Shown piece after piece: positions 9,114 through 17,972 of a stretch of DNA of 64,000 bases. Location: assembly GCF_000021965.1 (NCBI RefSeq), contig NC_011832.1:2707242-2771241 (forward strand), given 5' to 3'. This DNA comes from Methanosphaerula palustris E1-9c. Lineage in GTDB: Archaea; Halobacteriota; Methanomicrobia; Methanomicrobiales; Methanospirillaceae. The notes below the pieces were generated by a model. The model was not told the DNA's origin. It saw only the letters and a list, made by a program, of their open reading frames with translations, and made no database searches. The first letter of the stretch is position 1. Each line of letters opens with the position of its first letter. A program made the translations under genes and the position numbers.

Positions 9114-9371
9114 TTACGTCAGCGTCAGTTCGGCGATCTCAGCACGCTCGACACCCTCAATCGATGAGAGCGCCTCTTCGAGTGCATCGGTCTCGCCACC
9201 CTGATCAGAGACGACTGCCATGACCTTAAGCGCTTTTAACCCAAAGCCGATCGGCTCTTCCTGGATATCCTGGATCGAAGGGACCTTGGCACGCATCGCG
9301 GCCTTCAGTGCTTCAAGATCAACATCCGGAGACTCCGGCATCACCTTGAGGATCAGTGCTACACTGCCCAT
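9114..9371 (-). CDS. ef1b: Translation elongation factor aEF-1beta
   Basis: The 85-residue protein is the archaeal nucleotide-exchange factor that reloads elongation factor 1-alpha with GTP. It matches the compact alpha/beta sandwich of the family: a MGSVALILKVMPESPDVDLE start, central PIGFGLKALKVMAVV and a terminal VERAEIAELTLT strand. Length is normal. It is 3 bases downstream of a zinc-ribbon gene, an archaeal gene pair that is commonly co-transcribed. Confidence 0.95.
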   Translation of the reverse strand: MGSVALILKVMPESPDVDLEALKAAMRAKVPSIQDIQEEPIGFGLKALKVMAVVSDQGGETDALEEALSSIEGVERAEIAELTLT

Positions 9372-9374
9372 CGC

Positions 9375-9536
9375 TCAGGGCCCCTGGAATCCACACTGAG
9401 GGCACATGTATGGGATTGACTGCTCCCTGCACCGCTCGCACCGCTTGATCTCATATTCGCACTGGGGACATCCAAAACTGGTGCCGCCCACCTCAGCCAG
9501 AGGCGCATTGCACGATGTACATTTCTTTATTGCCAT
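9375..9536 (-). CDS. Small zinc-ribbon protein upstream of aEF-1beta
   Basis: From the ATG at 9536 the protein is 53 residues with four CxxC-type pairs: CTSC, CPQC, CERC and CPQC, ending CGFQGP. This is the two-zinc microprotein that accompanies aEF-1beta in many archaea. The longer open frame up to 9614 is rejected because its first 26 residues overlap the upstream kinase gene and lack family similarity. A ribosome or nucleic-acid role is assumed for the family but not shown. Confidence 0.88.
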   Translation of the reverse strand: MAIKKCTSCNAPLAEVGGTSFGCPQCEYEIKRCERCREQSIPYMCPQCGFQGP

Positions 9537-9577
9537 AACGTTCCTCGAAATCTGCAGTACTATCTGATCTGAGACAA

Positions 9578-10183
9578 TTAAATACTTGTTTCTGGGGACC
9601 TGATCGCAGTGCACGGGATCTGCACCCCCCCCAGGTACTCAGTAACCCGTCCGGCGACCCGTCCGTTCACGATGGTCGTCGGGATCCTATGGGAGAGGAC
9701 GAACGAAATCAGGCAGGGATCGACCTCCTTGCAGCAGTCCGGCTGCTCGATCAGGTCCACCGCCCTCCCCCCAATAGTCAGGCGATCGACCGACTTGATC
9801 AGGAGCAGGTCCAGGTGGAGTTTATCGGCCACCCAGGCCGCGATCGTGTCGGAGGTGACCTCCCAGGTGTGCGGCAGCGGGTCCTCCTCTCTGAGCAGCC
9901 GGTATGGGAGAAGGACGCTGATTCCTCTGTCCATGGACAGTCGGTCGGTGGGCTCCATCCCCTGCGAGGCGAGGTACCACCCGAACTGCTCCATGCCGGC
10001 GATCGCCATCCAATGGGCCTCATCCCCATCCAGTGACAGGGCTCTGACTTGGTCGGCGAAGGGTCCGCCCCCCGGCACCAGCAGCAGCGACCGCTCTGAT
10101 CGCTGCAATTCCTTCACCAGCCGGGGAACCTGGTCGAGCAGTGATCCCCCGAGCTTCACGACCAGTGCGCTCTGCATGCTCAT
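9578..10183 (-). CDS. Amino acid kinase family protein, MfnE candidate
   Basis: This aspartate/glutamate/uridylate kinase-fold protein has phosphate-binding VVKLGGSLLD at the N terminus and a second glycine loop LLLVPGGGPFADQV. A C-terminal nucleotide segment is visible around SDTIAAWVADKLHLDLLLIKSVD. About 200 residues with no ACT or PUA domain fits the methanogen kinase MfnE of methanofuran biosynthesis, which phosphorylates the aminomethylfuran phosphate. That assignment is an inference from family shape. Starts at 10183 or 10177 are more plausible than 10270, which adds 29 unmatched residues. Confidence 0.65.
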   Translation of the reverse strand: MSMQSALVVKLGGSLLDQVPRLVKELQRSERSLLLVPGGGPFADQVRALSLDGDEAHWMAIAGMEQFGWYLASQGMEPTDRLSMDRGISVLLPYRLLREEDPLPHTWEVTSDTIAAWVADKLHLDLLLIKSVDRLTIGGRAVDLIEQPDCCKEVDPCLISFVLSHRIPTTIVNGRVAGRVTEYLGGVQIPCTAIRSPETSI

Positions 10184-10416
10184 CGTATACAGGTGGGGAG
10201 TCTCACCCGAATATAGGATCACCCTTCTTCTGACGACGATTGACCCTATCCGTGGCAGTTGATATCGCATGGAGAAGAATTTTGTTCACCGAGAATGGAA
10301 CTGGACAATTGTGTCGATGACCATTCCAATTTAACTGAAGGGAACAGAATGATCATTCAACATGGCCTGCCAGATTCTGCAATTCTGAGATATCAGGCTA
10401 CAATTCGAGGTAAAAT

Positions 10417-12609
10417 ATGAATTCGTCACCTATAGTCGATAGTATTCTGTCCGCACGGTACCTGAGAGCCGGGGAGAAGTCCTTCGAGGACATCTGCCAC
10501 CGGGTGGCCGCCGCCCTTGCCGCGGACGAGGCCGAGGCCGCCCGCTTCTATGAAGCGATGGCCTCTCTCCGGTTCCTCCCCAACTCCCCCACTCTGATGA
10601 ACGCCGGCACTGAGATTGGGCAGCTCTCCGCCTGTTTCACCCTGCCGGTCCCCGATTCGATCGGCGGGATCTTCGATGCGATGAAGCAGGGGGCGATCAT
10701 CCACAAGACCGGCGGCGGAACCGGGTACAATTTCTCCAACATCCGGCCTGAAGGGTCCCCGGTGCAGTCGACGGAGGGAGTCGCCTCGGGACCGATCTCC
10801 TTTATGCGGGTCTTCAACGCTGCCACCGAGGTGATCAAGCAGGGTGGACGCCGGCGCGGGGCGAACATGGGGATCCTGAACGTCCAGCATCCCGACATCC
10901 TGGCGTTCATCAATGCCAAGACCCGGGAGGGGGAGATCGCCAACTTCAACATCTCGGTGATGGTCGACGACGCGTTCATGCACCTCGTCTCGGAGAAGAC
11001 CTTCGACAAGGTCTGGCTGGTCCACCCTCACACCGGCGAAGCGATCACCGTCGGCCAGATCTGGTCGGGGATCGTGGACGGGATCTGGAAGAACGGGGAG
11101 CCAGGCATCCTCTTCTATGACGAGATCAACCGGCACAACCCGACCCCGCAGCTCGGGATGATCGACACCACCAACCCGTGCGGCGAGCAGCCGCTCCTCC
11201 CGTACGAGAGCTGCGTGCTCGGCAGCATCAACCTCGCCGCCTGCGTGAAGGGGCACGTCCTGGACGAGGACCTCCTCAAGGAGACGGTCCGGACCGGTGT
11301 CCGCCTCCTCGACATCGTCATCGACAAGAACGTCTACCCAATCGAGGAGATCGCCGAGGCAACCCGGACGACCCGGAAGATCGGGCTCGGGCTGATGGGG
11401 GTCCACGACGCCCTCCTGATGGTCCGTCTCCCGTACGATTCTCCGGAGGCCCGGGTCTGGTGCGAGCATGTGATGAAGGTGGTCAGCGAGACAGCTGTCG
11501 ACGAGTCGCGGGTGCTTGCTGAACTCCTCGGCCCGTTCCCGGCCCTCCAGGGATCCGTCTGGACAGAATTCCAGGTCAGGAATGCTGCGATGACCACCAT
11601 CGCCCCGACCGGCACGATCTCCCTGTTAGCCGGGTGCTCGAGCGGCATCGAGCCGATCTTCTCGTTTGCCTACACCCGAAAGAACACGGTGGGGAAGACC
11701 TTTCTCGTCGTCAACCCGGTCTTCAAAGAGGCCCTTGAGGAGACTCTTGCGCTGCAGGGGTACAGTGGGGACGACCAGACCCATCGGGTCGATGAGGTGA
11801 TCGCCCATGTCCATGAGACCGGGACGGTACAGGACCTCGTCTGGCTTCCGGTGGCGTTCCGGAGGCTCTGCAAGACCGCCCTCGACATCCCCTGGCGGGA
11901 CCATGTCGAGATGCAGGCCGCGTTCCAGCGGGAGGTGCATGCCTCCATCAGTAAGACGATCAACATGCCGAAATCTGCCACCCGGGATGACTGCGCCGAG
12001 GCGCTGCTGCTCGCCTGGCGGCTCGGGCTGAAGGGGATCACGATCTACCGGACGAACAGCCGGGAGGACGTGGTGCTCACTCTCAAGGAGGCCGCCCCGT
12101 CTCCTTCCCCGGTCGCCGTCCAGACATTGTGCCCTGCCCCGACCGTCTCAATCAGCCGCCCGAAGGAACTCTCCGGGAGGACCTACCTCTGCCAATCTGG
12201 CTGCTGCTCCCTGTACGTCACCGTGAATCTCCTCAACCAGAAACCGATCGAGGTCTTCATCAGGACCGTCGGAAGCGGGTGCGAGGCGAACAGCAATGCC
12301 CTCGGCCGCGCGATCAGCACCGGTCTCCAGAATGGGGTTCCGTATCATAAGTTCGTCAAACAGTTCGCGAAGGTGAACTGTGTCTCTGCGATTCGGAACC
12401 CGTCCTCCGAGGGCTTCTCCTGTGCCGACGTGGTTGGGCGGTGCATCGAGCTCTCCGCCACCAACCAGAGCATCACGACCCTGAACAACTGGCAGATCCG
12501 CAAGACCGATCAGAAACGGCTCTGCCCGGAGTGCCAGGAGCCACTCGATTTCGGGGAAGGGTGTAACAAGGGGACCTGCAAGAACTGCGGCTGGAGCGGC
12601 TGCAGTTAA
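10417..12609 (+). CDS. nrdJ: Adenosylcobalamin-dependent (class II) ribonucleotide reductase
   Basis: The enzyme makes deoxyribonucleotides without oxygen, using B12 to generate the thiyl radical. The 730 residues include LSACFTLPVPDS with the first redox cysteine, TGGGTGYNFSNIRPEGS, and the active-site loop NPCGEQPLLPYESC with the radical cysteine and its Asn and Glu partners. The phosphate-binding APTGTISLLAGCSSGIEP is also clear. A TSCPD-type domain follows (about 570-680), then a four-cysteine ribbon CPECQEPLDFGEGCNKGTCKNCGWSGC shortened here to its cysteine pattern: CPEC, GTCKNCGWSGC. No intein and no N-terminal ATP cone are visible. B12 dependence links it to the cobalt transporter genes at 37.5 kb. 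Confidence 0.95.
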   Translation: MNSSPIVDSILSARYLRAGEKSFEDICHRVAAALAADEAEAARFYEAMASLRFLPNSPTLMNAGTEIGQLSACFTLPVPDSIGGIFDAMKQGAIIHKTGGGTGYNFSNIRPEGSPVQSTEGVASGPISFMRVFNAATEVIKQGGRRRGANMGILNVQHPDILAFINAKTREGEIANFNISVMVDDAFMHLVSEKTFDKVWLVHPHTGEAITVGQIWSGIVDGIWKNGEPGILFYDEINRHNPTPQLGMIDTTNPCGEQPLLPYESCVLGSINLAACVKGHVLDEDLLKETVRTGVRLLDIVIDKNVYPIEEIAEATRTTRKIGLGLMGVHDALLMVRLPYDSPEARVWCEHVMKVVSETAVDESRVLAELLGPFPALQGSVWTEFQVRNAAMTTIAPTGTISLLAGCSSGIEPIFSFAYTRKNTVGKTFLVVNPVFKEALEETLALQGYSGDDQTHRVDEVIAHVHETGTVQDLVWLPVAFRRLCKTALDIPWRDHVEMQAAFQREVHASISKTINMPKSATRDDCAEALLLAWRLGLKGITIYRTNSREDVVLTLKEAAPSPSPVAVQTLCPAPTVSISRPKELSGRTYLCQSGCCSLYVTVNLLNQKPIEVFIRTVGSGCEANSNALGRAISTGLQNGVPYHKFVKQFAKVNCVSAIRNPSSEGFSCADVVGRCIELSATNQSITTLNNWQIRKTDQKRLCPECQEPLDFGEGCNKGTCKNCGWSGCS

Positions 12610-12700
12610 TCCCGGGCGTCCGGGAGCACCTCTTTTTTTGTCCCACGGTCGGATCAAAACCGTCTGATTTTTAAAGACGGTCACTGTATAATCGATTCAT

Positions 12701-14383
12701 ATGCAGCGATGGGCCCTGGTGGTTCTGACCCTCCTGCTCTGCCTGTGGCTGTCCAGTGTGGCAGCCATTCAGATCGTGGAGTTCTGCCCGGACACCTACA
12801 CCAAGAACGAGCCCGACGAGTACCTGGTGCTGGCAGGGACCGGGCCGCTCGCCGACCTGATCATCAGCGATAGTGTGGGTTCGCTCCGGTTTCCGCCCAG
12901 TGCCGTCCTCGACTCCAGGGCCGTGATCGCACGGAACGGGACAGCGTACCGGCAGACCTTCGGGGTGTCGCCTGAGTACGAGATGATGGATTCCTCTCCT
13001 GCGATCAAGAACATGGTCAGGAAGGGCGATCTCCGGCTCGGGAACGAGCATGACCAGCTGATCCTGACCGATCATGGCACAGTGATCCAGACGATCACCT
13101 GGCCAGGGGACGTGGCCCCCAAACAGGGGCAGATCCATATCTATGCGGACGGGGCCTGGGATCGGCGGATGCTGATGATCGGGCAATCACAACTGGCCCC
13201 TGCCACCTACGACAATGTGACTCTGACCGCCTTCGTCTCCCCTGACTCCTCGGCCGGAGTCTTTTATGACGCGGTGAACAGCGCCCGGCAGTCGATCGAC
13301 CTGAACGTCTATGAACTGACCGACCCGGCGATCGGGGCGGCGCTGATCGAAGCAGTCGGCCGGGGGGTCTCGGTCAGGGTACTGCTCGAAGGGGGACCGG
13401 TCGGCGGGATCTCTCCGGCAGAGAAGGGGGTGATCCGGTCGCTGCAGGAGCACCAGATCCCGGTGATGCTGCTTGGTGGCGTATCTGGGGTGCATGCCCG
13501 GTACCGGTACGACCATGCCAAGTATCTGGTGGTCGATGATTCGATCGTGCTGGTCACCAGCGAGAACTTCAAGCCCGGCGGGTTCCCTGAAGAGGGGACG
13601 TCGGGCAACCGGGGCTGGGGGGTCAGGGTCTCCGATCCCCGGGTGGCGGCCTACTTTGCCGGGGTCTTCTCACTCGACTGGTCCGGTGTCGACATCGCCC
13701 CGGCCCCGGCCGGCCCGGGGGGTGGTGAGGAGGAGGCGAGCGGAACATTTCAGGCCCGATCGCCGGCGGCCACCTTCTCAGACACCACCGTCACTCCGGT
13801 GCTGGCCCCCGACACCTCCTCGTTGATCACAGATCTGATCGCCGGCGCGACCCACTCGGTCAGGATCGAGCAAGCCTACATCAAGAACACCTCGGCAGGG
13901 ACGCCGAACTCTTTCCTCAAGGCGGCCATCGACGACGCCCGGCGCGGGGTGACGGTGCAGGTGATCCTGGACTCGGCCTGGTTCAATATCGATGATGACA
14001 AGGACAACGACGAGATGGTCGCCTACATCAATCAGGTCGCGGCTGCAGAACACCTGCCCCTTGAGGCCAGGCTGGCGGATCTCACCGCCCAGGACCTGGT
14101 GAAGATCCACAACAAGGGGGTGATCGTCGACGACCGGCAGGTACTGGTCTCCTCGATCAACTGGAACACCGTCTCTCCGAACGAGAACCGGGAGGCCGGG
14201 CTGATCATTGACAGTCCTGGGGTCGGAGCCTATTATGCGGCCGTCTTCGCCACCGACTGGGACGCACGGAGCGGCAGTTCGGGGGGAAAGATCGGAAGAA
14301 CGGTTTTTGATCCCCTCAAGGGGGGGATTGCGGCGGTGGTGCTGGTGATGATTGCGCTGGCAGTTCGCCGGCGCCGGGCGTGA
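12701..14383 (+). CDS. Secreted, membrane-anchored phospholipase D-like protein
   Basis: An N-terminal signal peptide (residues 1-22) and a C-terminal hydrophobic helix followed by RRRRA indicate a cell-surface protein anchored at its C terminus. Two PLD catalytic motifs are visible: HARYRYDHAKYLVVDD and VKIHNKGVIVDD, both HxK(x4)D, each followed by a conserved SxN segment. The first 150 residues form an all-beta domain resembling a lamin-tail domain. Two motifs in one chain give a complete active site. Substrate could be phospholipid or nucleic acid; nothing in the neighbourhood decides. The start is supported by the signal peptide. Confidence 0.85.
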   Translation: MQRWALVVLTLLLCLWLSSVAAIQIVEFCPDTYTKNEPDEYLVLAGTGPLADLIISDSVGSLRFPPSAVLDSRAVIARNGTAYRQTFGVSPEYEMMDSSPAIKNMVRKGDLRLGNEHDQLILTDHGTVIQTITWPGDVAPKQGQIHIYADGAWDRRMLMIGQSQLAPATYDNVTLTAFVSPDSSAGVFYDAVNSARQSIDLNVYELTDPAIGAALIEAVGRGVSVRVLLEGGPVGGISPAEKGVIRSLQEHQIPVMLLGGVSGVHARYRYDHAKYLVVDDSIVLVTSENFKPGGFPEEGTSGNRGWGVRVSDPRVAAYFAGVFSLDWSGVDIAPAPAGPGGGEEEASGTFQARSPAATFSDTTVTPVLAPDTSSLITDLIAGATHSVRIEQAYIKNTSAGTPNSFLKAAIDDARRGVTVQVILDSAWFNIDDDKDNDEMVAYINQVAAAEHLPLEARLADLTAQDLVKIHNKGVIVDDRQVLVSSINWNTVSPNENREAGLIIDSPGVGAYYAAVFATDWDARSGSSGGKIGRTVFDPLKGGIAAVVLVMIALAVRRRRA

Positions 14384-14393
14384 TCGGTCGTTC

Positions 14394-14738
14394 TTATTCG
14401 AGAGTTTGATCAGAAGAGTACAGGCATTTCCCGTCCTTGGAACATTTGCAGACATCACAGAGGGTGATGGCATCCTCCTCGCCCATGACGGCGAGGGCCC
14501 AGCGGTTGATCATCTGATCGAGTTCTCCGGAGAGATCGATCTCAGATCCGCCTCGTTTCTTTGAGATATACTGCGAGATTGCAGCCCTGCTGATGCCGAG
14601 CCGTCTGGCAACCTCGCTCTGAGGAACCCCCTGGCGGTGGACGAGACGATAGACCATCTCTGCCCGCATCGGCGGGACATAGCGATGGAGCATCGCGTCA
14701 CATCTCATGATATTGCATCCAGGGGGTTTTTCGTTCAT
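14394..14738 (-). CDS. Helix-turn-helix regulator with C-terminal cysteine cluster
   Basis: Residues about 30-60 form a helix-turn-helix (VPQSEVARRLGISRAAISQY). The C terminus has the cluster CDVCKCSKDGKC, four cysteines that could bind zinc or an iron-sulfur cluster, so the protein may sense redox state or metal; this is inference. Its ATG overlaps the stop of the upstream wHTH gene (ATGA), so the pair is translationally coupled. An internal ATG at residue 11 or 16 is a possible alternative start. A 23-bp palindrome precedes the pair. Confidence 0.75.
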   Translation of the reverse strand: MNEKPPGCNIMRCDAMLHRYVPPMRAEMVYRLVHRQGVPQSEVARRLGISRAAISQYISKKRGGSEIDLSGELDQMINRWALAVMGEEDAITLCDVCKCSKDGKCLYSSDQTLE

Positions 14739-14965
14739 GCAGTCACCGGTTGATTGACTCTACGCTGGTAGATGATCTGACGAGCATCTCGGAAGTTGAA
14801 CTTTTCAATGATCAACTGGTGTTCTTTGAGCTTTTTGAGAGCGTAGCGTACAGTACGCGGTGCTAGTTTGGAACTGCAGACGATCTGTTTATGTGTCATC
14901 GCACCGGTGTCCTCCAGAATATGGAGGACCGTTCTGGACGATGGTGGAAGGTCAGTCGTTTCCAT
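14735..14965 (-). CDS. Small winged-helix regulator (MarR/TrmB-like)
   Basis: The 76 residues are a single winged-helix domain: THKQIVCSSKLAPRTVRYALKKL forms the recognition unit, and IIEKFNFRDARQIIYQRR the wing. It is the first gene of a two-gene regulatory operon with the cysteine-cluster HTH protein. The ATG is only five bases from a perfect palindrome, which suggests autoregulation on a leaderless or very short-leader transcript. Confidence 0.8.
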   Translation of the reverse strand: METTDLPPSSRTVLHILEDTGAMTHKQIVCSSKLAPRTVRYALKKLKEHQLIIEKFNFRDARQIIYQRRVNQPVTA

Positions 14966-14969
14966 ACTT

Positions 14970-14992
14970 ATATGTTAACGCCGTTAACATAT
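14970..14992. promoter_or_regulatory. 23-bp palindromic operator between divergent genes
   Basis: Arms ATATGTTAAC and GTTAACATAT are exact reverse complements around a GCC spacer. The site ends five bases from the wHTH start and lies 42 bases before the OB-fold gene, so a dimer of the neighbouring regulator could control both directions. A TATA element (CTATATAGG, about 15005-15013) for the plus-strand gene lies just beyond it. Confidence 0.75.
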
Positions 14993-15033
14993 GAATCTGT
15001 CGCTGCTATATAGGAAAAGATCGAGATCAGAGT

Positions 15034-15423
15034 ATGTTCGTCTCACAGGAACGGCTGACCCTGCTGCTGTTGCTGGGCGTAATCGGGGCGGTGGTAGGGA
15101 TTAACCTGTTGATCACCGCCCTGGGGCCCGGGTACTTCGCGCACCCCTTCTCAAGCGAAGCGCACGAGGGGGACCAGGTCAGCCTCCAGGGGACGGTCAG
15201 TTCAGTTGCCTGGACTGGGACCGGCAGCAATCTCCTCCTCACGGTCAATGGGACCACTGTCTTTGTGCCAGCAGAGACGGCTGTAGCGATACAGGTGCAG
15301 AAAGGGGAGGAGGTCAGGATCATCGGGACCGTGCAGGTTTATCAGGGAAAGAAAGAGGTGATGGTCGAGGATTCTGAGGGGATCAGGATCCTCTCTGCTT
15401 CAACAGGTCAGGGACGGTATTGA
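15034..15423 (+). CDS. Membrane-anchored OB-fold protein
   Basis: The 129 residues have one N-terminal transmembrane helix (about 8-29), then a five-strand OB-fold domain. The domain reads from EGDQVSLQGTVSSV through EEVRIIGTVQVYQGKKEVMVED. This resembles the nucleic-acid-type OB domain found in archaeal membrane or exported proteins, but the ligand is unknown. A TATA box about 25 bases before the ATG suggests leaderless transcription. Its 3' end overlaps the end of the convergent sensor gene by 41 bases. Confidence 0.7.
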   Translation: MFVSQERLTLLLLLGVIGAVVGINLLITALGPGYFAHPFSSEAHEGDQVSLQGTVSSVAWTGTGSNLLLTVNGTTVFVPAETAVAIQVQKGEEVRIIGTVQVYQGKKEVMVEDSEGIRILSASTGQGRY

Positions 15424-17404
15424 ACCTGGTCAGGGCGGTCAGCGCATCCCAGGCCTCCTCTTCGTCAGGGGTCAATTCTCTCCCGGTCAGGCGCTGCAGT
15501 TCGGCGGCGATCTGCCGGCGTGCCTCTGCAGCCTGTCTCTCGCCAGTGATCTCGACCATCACCACTAGGAGGTCCCGCTCGGCTGTGACCGATGCCTGGC
15601 AGTATAGATCGTGATGACCGTTCTGTATCAGCAGCCGGCACTCGATCCCTCCCTCTCCTGATCCCTGGCCGATCCTGGCGTTCGCAAGGAAGGTCCTGGT
15701 CCTGCCCAGGTCCTCCGGCTGCAGGAGATCGAGGACCGAACCCCCAGTTCTGCCGGTGAGGGTGACGAAGGCCGGGTTTGCCTCCAGGATCTCGTTCTCC
15801 CGGTTCAGCACCACCGCCGGGAACGGTCCGTGGGTGAAGAGCGACTGAAAGTGTGTCAGTTCCCTCCTCTGTTCGTCGGTCTGTCGCCGCATGGAGAGCA
15901 CCCGGTCCAGCGCTGCCAGCAGTTCCCTGGCCGCGTCGGTGTCCCCATCGGTGTACGGCACCGGGCTGTTGGCGACCCCGGCGACGGCGATCAACTGGTC
16001 GTCCCTGACCAGCGGCACTCCGAGGTAGCGCTGCAGGGGGAGATGTCCTTTGGGGAGTTGCCCCTGGTAGGTGTTGACGATCACCGGCAGCCTGTCCCGG
16101 GCCGGGACTCCCCAGAGCCCCATGTCTGCTATTGTCCAAGTGAACTCGGCGTCATGGAGGGCGCACCCCTTCATCACCCCCTCGGACCAAGCCGCTATCG
16201 AGAGACAGGTGCCGGTCAGGTCTGGGAATGCGATGTATCCGATCGTCGAGCCTGTCCGGGCGATGAGCGCCGCGAGGGTCTCGCTGCAGAGTTCGCGGTC
16301 GATCTTCCCCTCACTCTGCACCAGTGAGGCGAACAGGTTGTCTCCGGCAGAGAGGCTCTGCTGCGCTCTCCCCTCCTCCCGAAGACCCGTGATCTCGGTG
16401 ATCGAGGCCACCCCGCCACTGATCGTCCAGTCCTCCTTCACCACCGGGGCGGCTCTGACCAGGTACATCGCTTCGCCGGCGGTCACCTCGGCCTCGGCCT
16501 CCCGACCGGTCAGCGCCGCCCGGAAAGGTGGTTCAAACGGGGCTGCGAGGGTGTGGGGAAGCCCTTCCCAGAGAGTCCTTCCGACTAGGTCTGCCGGCCC
16601 GACTAGTTCGGTGAGCGCTTTTCCACCGGCCGCGGTGATCCGCAGGTCCTCGTCGAAGAGGATCCCGGCGGTGGCCGGGAGGGCCGCGAGCAGGTGGCGC
16701 TCGTCCTCCTCCTTTCTGACCAGCCGGTCGAGGAAATTCCGCTCTGTTGTTCTGTCGGCGAGCCTGCAGATCGCCAGCCCTTCGGTGATCATGGCCAGGG
16801 AGTACCGGAGGTACAGTCGGCCTTCCTTACCGGCAAACCAGTCTTCCTCCTCATAGATCTGTTTCCTCTGCGGGAGGTCCCGAACCCTGGCGATCAGGTC
16901 CGGGTTTCCGTCACAGAACGACGTGAACGGTCGCTGGAGCAGATCTTCGAGGGGATAGCCGAGCAGAGCTCCGGCCGCCAGGTTGGCATCATGGAGAGCC
17001 CCGGTCTCGGGGTAGAAGAAGAGGATCGCCTCGCCTGAACGGTGGTAGACCGCCCGGTACCAGAGGCCGTAGGCCTCTGCTTCGTATGATGGGAAGGCAA
17101 CGGCTGCTGCGGCTACCACGATCATCACGGCCGCGACCCCGCCGCCGAGGATCGCCGGCAGGTTCGGACCGGAGAGGAGGAGCAGGAGGAGGTAGATGAT
17201 GGCGAATCCCCCGGCCACCGCTACTCCCCGCTTCTGGTACCGATAGGCGAGCAGCACCGCCGGCAGCAGGAGCAGGAACGGGTGGAGTGGAGGAAGGGCA
17301 CCGAAGATTGATGCGATCGTGATCAGCCAGGTGATCACGATGAGTGCGGCCAGAATGGCTGCGCCGGGATCGATCCCGCTGGAGAGGGATGTTTTAAAGG
17401 TCAT
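15383..17404 (-). CDS. Membrane PAS/GAF sensor protein without a visible kinase domain
   Basis: From the ATG at 17404 (preceded by GTGGAG) the protein is about 673 residues. Four hydrophobic helices occupy the first 110 residues. At least two PAS domains follow (LFFYPETGALHDANLAAGALLGYP; AVVLNRENEILEANPAFVTLTG), with a GAF-like region between them (about 350-510, CLSIAAWSEGVMKGC). No histidine kinase, GGDEF or methyl-accepting domain follows; the C terminus is a short helical segment rich in acidic residues. It may signal by protein contact or be a decayed kinase. The 21 codons before 17404 in the open frame are probably untranslated. Confidence 0.75.
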   Translation of the reverse strand: MTFKTSLSSGIDPGAAILAALIVITWLITIASIFGALPPLHPFLLLLPAVLLAYRYQKRGVAVAGGFAIIYLLLLLLSGPNLPAILGGGVAAVMIVVAAAAVAFPSYEAEAYGLWYRAVYHRSGEAILFFYPETGALHDANLAAGALLGYPLEDLLQRPFTSFCDGNPDLIARVRDLPQRKQIYEEEDWFAGKEGRLYLRYSLAMITEGLAICRLADRTTERNFLDRLVRKEEDERHLLAALPATAGILFDEDLRITAAGGKALTELVGPADLVGRTLWEGLPHTLAAPFEPPFRAALTGREAEAEVTAGEAMYLVRAAPVVKEDWTISGGVASITEITGLREEGRAQQSLSAGDNLFASLVQSEGKIDRELCSETLAALIARTGSTIGYIAFPDLTGTCLSIAAWSEGVMKGCALHDAEFTWTIADMGLWGVPARDRLPVIVNTYQGQLPKGHLPLQRYLGVPLVRDDQLIAVAGVANSPVPYTDGDTDAARELLAALDRVLSMRRQTDEQRRELTHFQSLFTHGPFPAVVLNRENEILEANPAFVTLTGRTGGSVLDLLQPEDLGRTRTFLANARIGQGSGEGGIECRLLIQNGHHDLYCQASVTAERDLLVVMVEITGERQAAEARRQIAAELQRLTGRELTPDEEEAWDALTALTRFNTVPDLLKQRGS

Positions 17405-17507
17405 GGTACTCCACTGTCCCAAATTGAGAGTTATTGACCAGTGTGGGGTGTAAACCCCTAAAAACACGCCGGTCCTCTCCCCGGCCTCTCACCAGCCGGC
17501 CCTCTCT

Positions 17508-17813
17508 TCAGCGCTTCTCGGTCGCGTCCTCCTTCATCAGGTACTTTACGATCATGAAGATCACCAGCGCGATGATGACGAACTCGAGCAGCACCCCAGC
17601 GAAGTCCCCAACCAGGAACTTCACCGGCCCCAGTTGGAGGACGGCCGTCTTCCAGTCCCCGTCCGGGAGGAGGGCCGCGATGATCGGCATGATCAGATCG
17701 TTGACCGCGGCGGTCACCACCTTGGTCGCCGTCACCCCCATGATGAACGCGACGGCCAGTCCGATCACCTGGTACTGCTTCAAGAACGCGACAAACTCTT
17801 CTGCAAGACTCAT
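17508..17813 (-). CDS. mscL: Large-conductance mechanosensitive channel MscL
   Basis: The 101-residue channel protein opens under membrane tension to release solutes during osmotic downshock. It has an N-terminal amphipathic helix (EEFVAFLKQYQVIGLAVAF), TM1 with VMGVTATKVV-like glycine/valine packing (FIMGVTATKVVTAAVNDLIMP), and TM2 (AGVLLEFVIIALVIFMIVKYLM). A short charged tail follows. The archaeal form is shorter than the bacterial one (about 136) because the periplasmic loop and tail are reduced. Confidence 0.93.
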   Translation of the reverse strand: MSLAEEFVAFLKQYQVIGLAVAFIMGVTATKVVTAAVNDLIMPIIAALLPDGDWKTAVLQLGPVKFLVGDFAGVLLEFVIIALVIFMIVKYLMKEDATEKR

Positions 17814-17972
17814 TCATGACACCTCGTCAGGACCATACCAGTTCAGAAGATAAGGCCGGATTAATAATGTTCGTCCGGGACGATGTGACCACGAGGGCGC
17901 TGGTGATATCTGGTAAAAAAGGGGACCCATATGGACCGGTCGCAGTCCTTATGATCCCTGGGTCGGCATTCG

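Noticed and set aside
10426-11469. 347-residue minus-strand frame inside the ribonucleotide reductase gene
   Set aside because: The plus strand encodes a full NrdJ with catalytic motifs; the antisense frame is a codon-bias shadow.
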